Below are positions 63,222 to 64,000 of a DNA stretch of 64,000 nucleotides, piece by piece. Source of the stretch: Caulobacterales bacterium (lineage in GTDB: Bacteria > Pseudomonadota > Alphaproteobacteria > Caulobacterales > Caulobacteraceae); the NCBI GenBank assembly GCA_019510435.1, contig JAEKKJ010000020.1:16011-80010 (forward strand), given 5' to 3'. The notes below the pieces were generated by a model. That model had not been told where the DNA came from and searched no databases. It worked only from the letters and a program-made list of their open reading frames with translations. The translations under genes were made by a program, and so were the position numbers. How positions within the stretch are numbered: position 1 is the stretch's first letter; each line of letters begins with the position of its first letter.

Positions 63222-64000
63222 ATGAGCATCAACTCCGCCCTGCTCGCCGGCGTCTCCGGCCTGACCGCCAACGCCTCGGCGCTGGCCGCGATCTCCGACA
63301 ACATCGCGAACGTCAACACCACCGCCTACAAGCGCAACCAGGTGAACTTCGCCGACATCGTCACGGCCCAGTCCGTGAAGGGCAAGTATTCGGCCGGCGG
63401 CGTGCAGGGCACGACCCACCAGTACGTGAGCCAGCAGGGCCTGATCCAGGCGTCCAACTCGTCCACCGACCTGGCGATCTCCGGCGACGGCTTCTTCGTG
63501 GTGACCCAGAAGGGCGCGGGCCTGACGGCCGGCGACGCCCGCGAGTTCACCCGCCAGGGGTCCTTCACCGTCGACGCCGACGGCTTCCTGAAGAACAACT
63601 CCGGCCTCTACCTCCAGGGCTGGCCGGTGCTGACCGGCGGCGGGTTCGACGTGAATCCCTCCGACCTGACCAAGATGAACTCCATCAACGTCAAGAACCT
63701 GGGCGCGGCCGTGACGCCGACCGCCAACATCGGCGTCAGCGCCAATCTGGACAAGAGCCAGATCGCCTCGGTGGCCGCCGCCGGCGCCGTCGGCCCGCCG
63801 GCCGTGGCCGCCACCTACAGCCCCACCAGCCTGACCGCCTCCATGGCGGCCTACGCGGCGGGCGTCGCGACGGGCACCAAGCCGGACTTCACCATCGAGA
63901 TGAGCGTCGTCGACTCCACCGGCGGCGCCCGCAAGGTGGCCATGGCCTTCCTGAAGGATCCCACGGCCAACACCTGGAACGCCGAAGTCTATGCGGTGCC
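63222..64000 (+). CDS. flgE: Flagellar hook protein FlgE, 5' part
   Basis: Hook structural protein, cut by the right edge; 259 residues are visible. It opens MSINSALLAGVSGLTANASALAAISDNIANVNTTAYKRNQVNFADIV, the standard rod/hook N-terminal motif with ISDNIANVNTTAYK. SSTDLAISGDGFFVV and ARLTAGDAREFTRQGSFTVDADGFLKNNSGLYLQGWPV follow. GGAAAAG lies 21 bases upstream with a second weak purine run nearer. Probably co-transcribed with fliK and flgD. Confidence 0.95.
   Translation, partial: MSINSALLAGVSGLTANASALAAISDNIANVNTTAYKRNQVNFADIVTAQSVKGKYSAGGVQGTTHQYVSQQGLIQASNSSTDLAISGDGFFVVTQKGAGLTAGDAREFTRQGSFTVDADGFLKNNSGLYLQGWPVLTGGGFDVNPSDLTKMNSINVKNLGAAVTPTANIGVSANLDKSQIASVAAAGAVGPPAVAATYSPTSLTASMAAYAAGVATGTKPDFTIEMSVVDSTGGARKVAMAFLKDPTANTWNAEVYAV

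Overview
The window is GC-rich bacterial DNA (about 70% G+C over most of its length) with dense, tightly packed genes. It most likely comes from a Caulobacter/Phenylobacterium-type alphaproteobacterium. The support is gene content: Caulobacter-style flagellar genes (flgL, flgK, a FliK-like protein, flgD, flgE) with divergent sigma-54 promoters, pseudaminic-acid genes (pseG, pseI) with a TPR-glycosyltransferase resembling flagellin modifier FlmG, two SleB-type hydrolases, an ELM1-family protein and secreted RTX-repeat protein. Genus assignment is inference. I found no tRNA, rRNA, CRISPR array or complete insertion sequence.

Layout. 1-8.8 kb: the end of carA and all of carB, separated by about 4.8 kb of accessory DNA. 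That stretch holds a 100-bp tandem repeat, a GxxExxY gene, a fasciclin protein, two hypothetical genes in locally lower G+C, and an ECF sigma/anti-sigma pair. 8.8-14.1 kb: housekeeping and metabolic genes (VIT transporter, SDR, small kinase, GST, greA, ELM1 family). 14.2-16.9 kb: an RTX protein followed by three near-identical terminator hairpins. 17.0-30.4 kb: a sugar/glycosylation region with pseG, GT61, a FlmG-like TPR protein, a fused sugar ketoisomerase-aminotransferase, methyltransferase, NeuD-like acetyltransferase, FemAB-like GNAT, GT41, PhyH-type dioxygenase, a Baeyer-Villiger-type monooxygenase and pseI. 30.4-36 kb: trxB, GNAT, SleB hydrolase and a hybrid histidine kinase. 36.0-39.5 kb: the nadABC operon behind two matching palindromes. 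39.5-45.3 kb: small hydrophilic proteins and a group of DJ-1/PfpI-type genes (two GlxA-like AraC regulators, an isocyanide-hydratase-like protein) with RidA and DUF4242. 45.2-57.3 kb: a second SleB hydrolase, alpha/beta hydrolase, uvrB, hypothetical proteins, thiolase, mnmA and a beta-lactamase-fold hydrolase. 57.3-64 kb: flagellar hook genes in two divergent operons.

The most coherent story is flagellum plus glycosylation. The two ends of the pseudaminic-acid pathway (PseG, PseI), a FlmG-like transferase and a second TPR-transferase (GT41) share a locus with a compact operon that looks able to make a 3-acylamino-3,6-dideoxy sugar. The hook genes they may serve lie about 30 kb away behind sigma-54 promoters that share an FlbD-type motif. 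The nad operon, the SigK/RskA/fasciclin set and the intergenic palindromic repeats are the other parts worth attention. All functional calls are made by eye from translated sequence; none was checked against a database.
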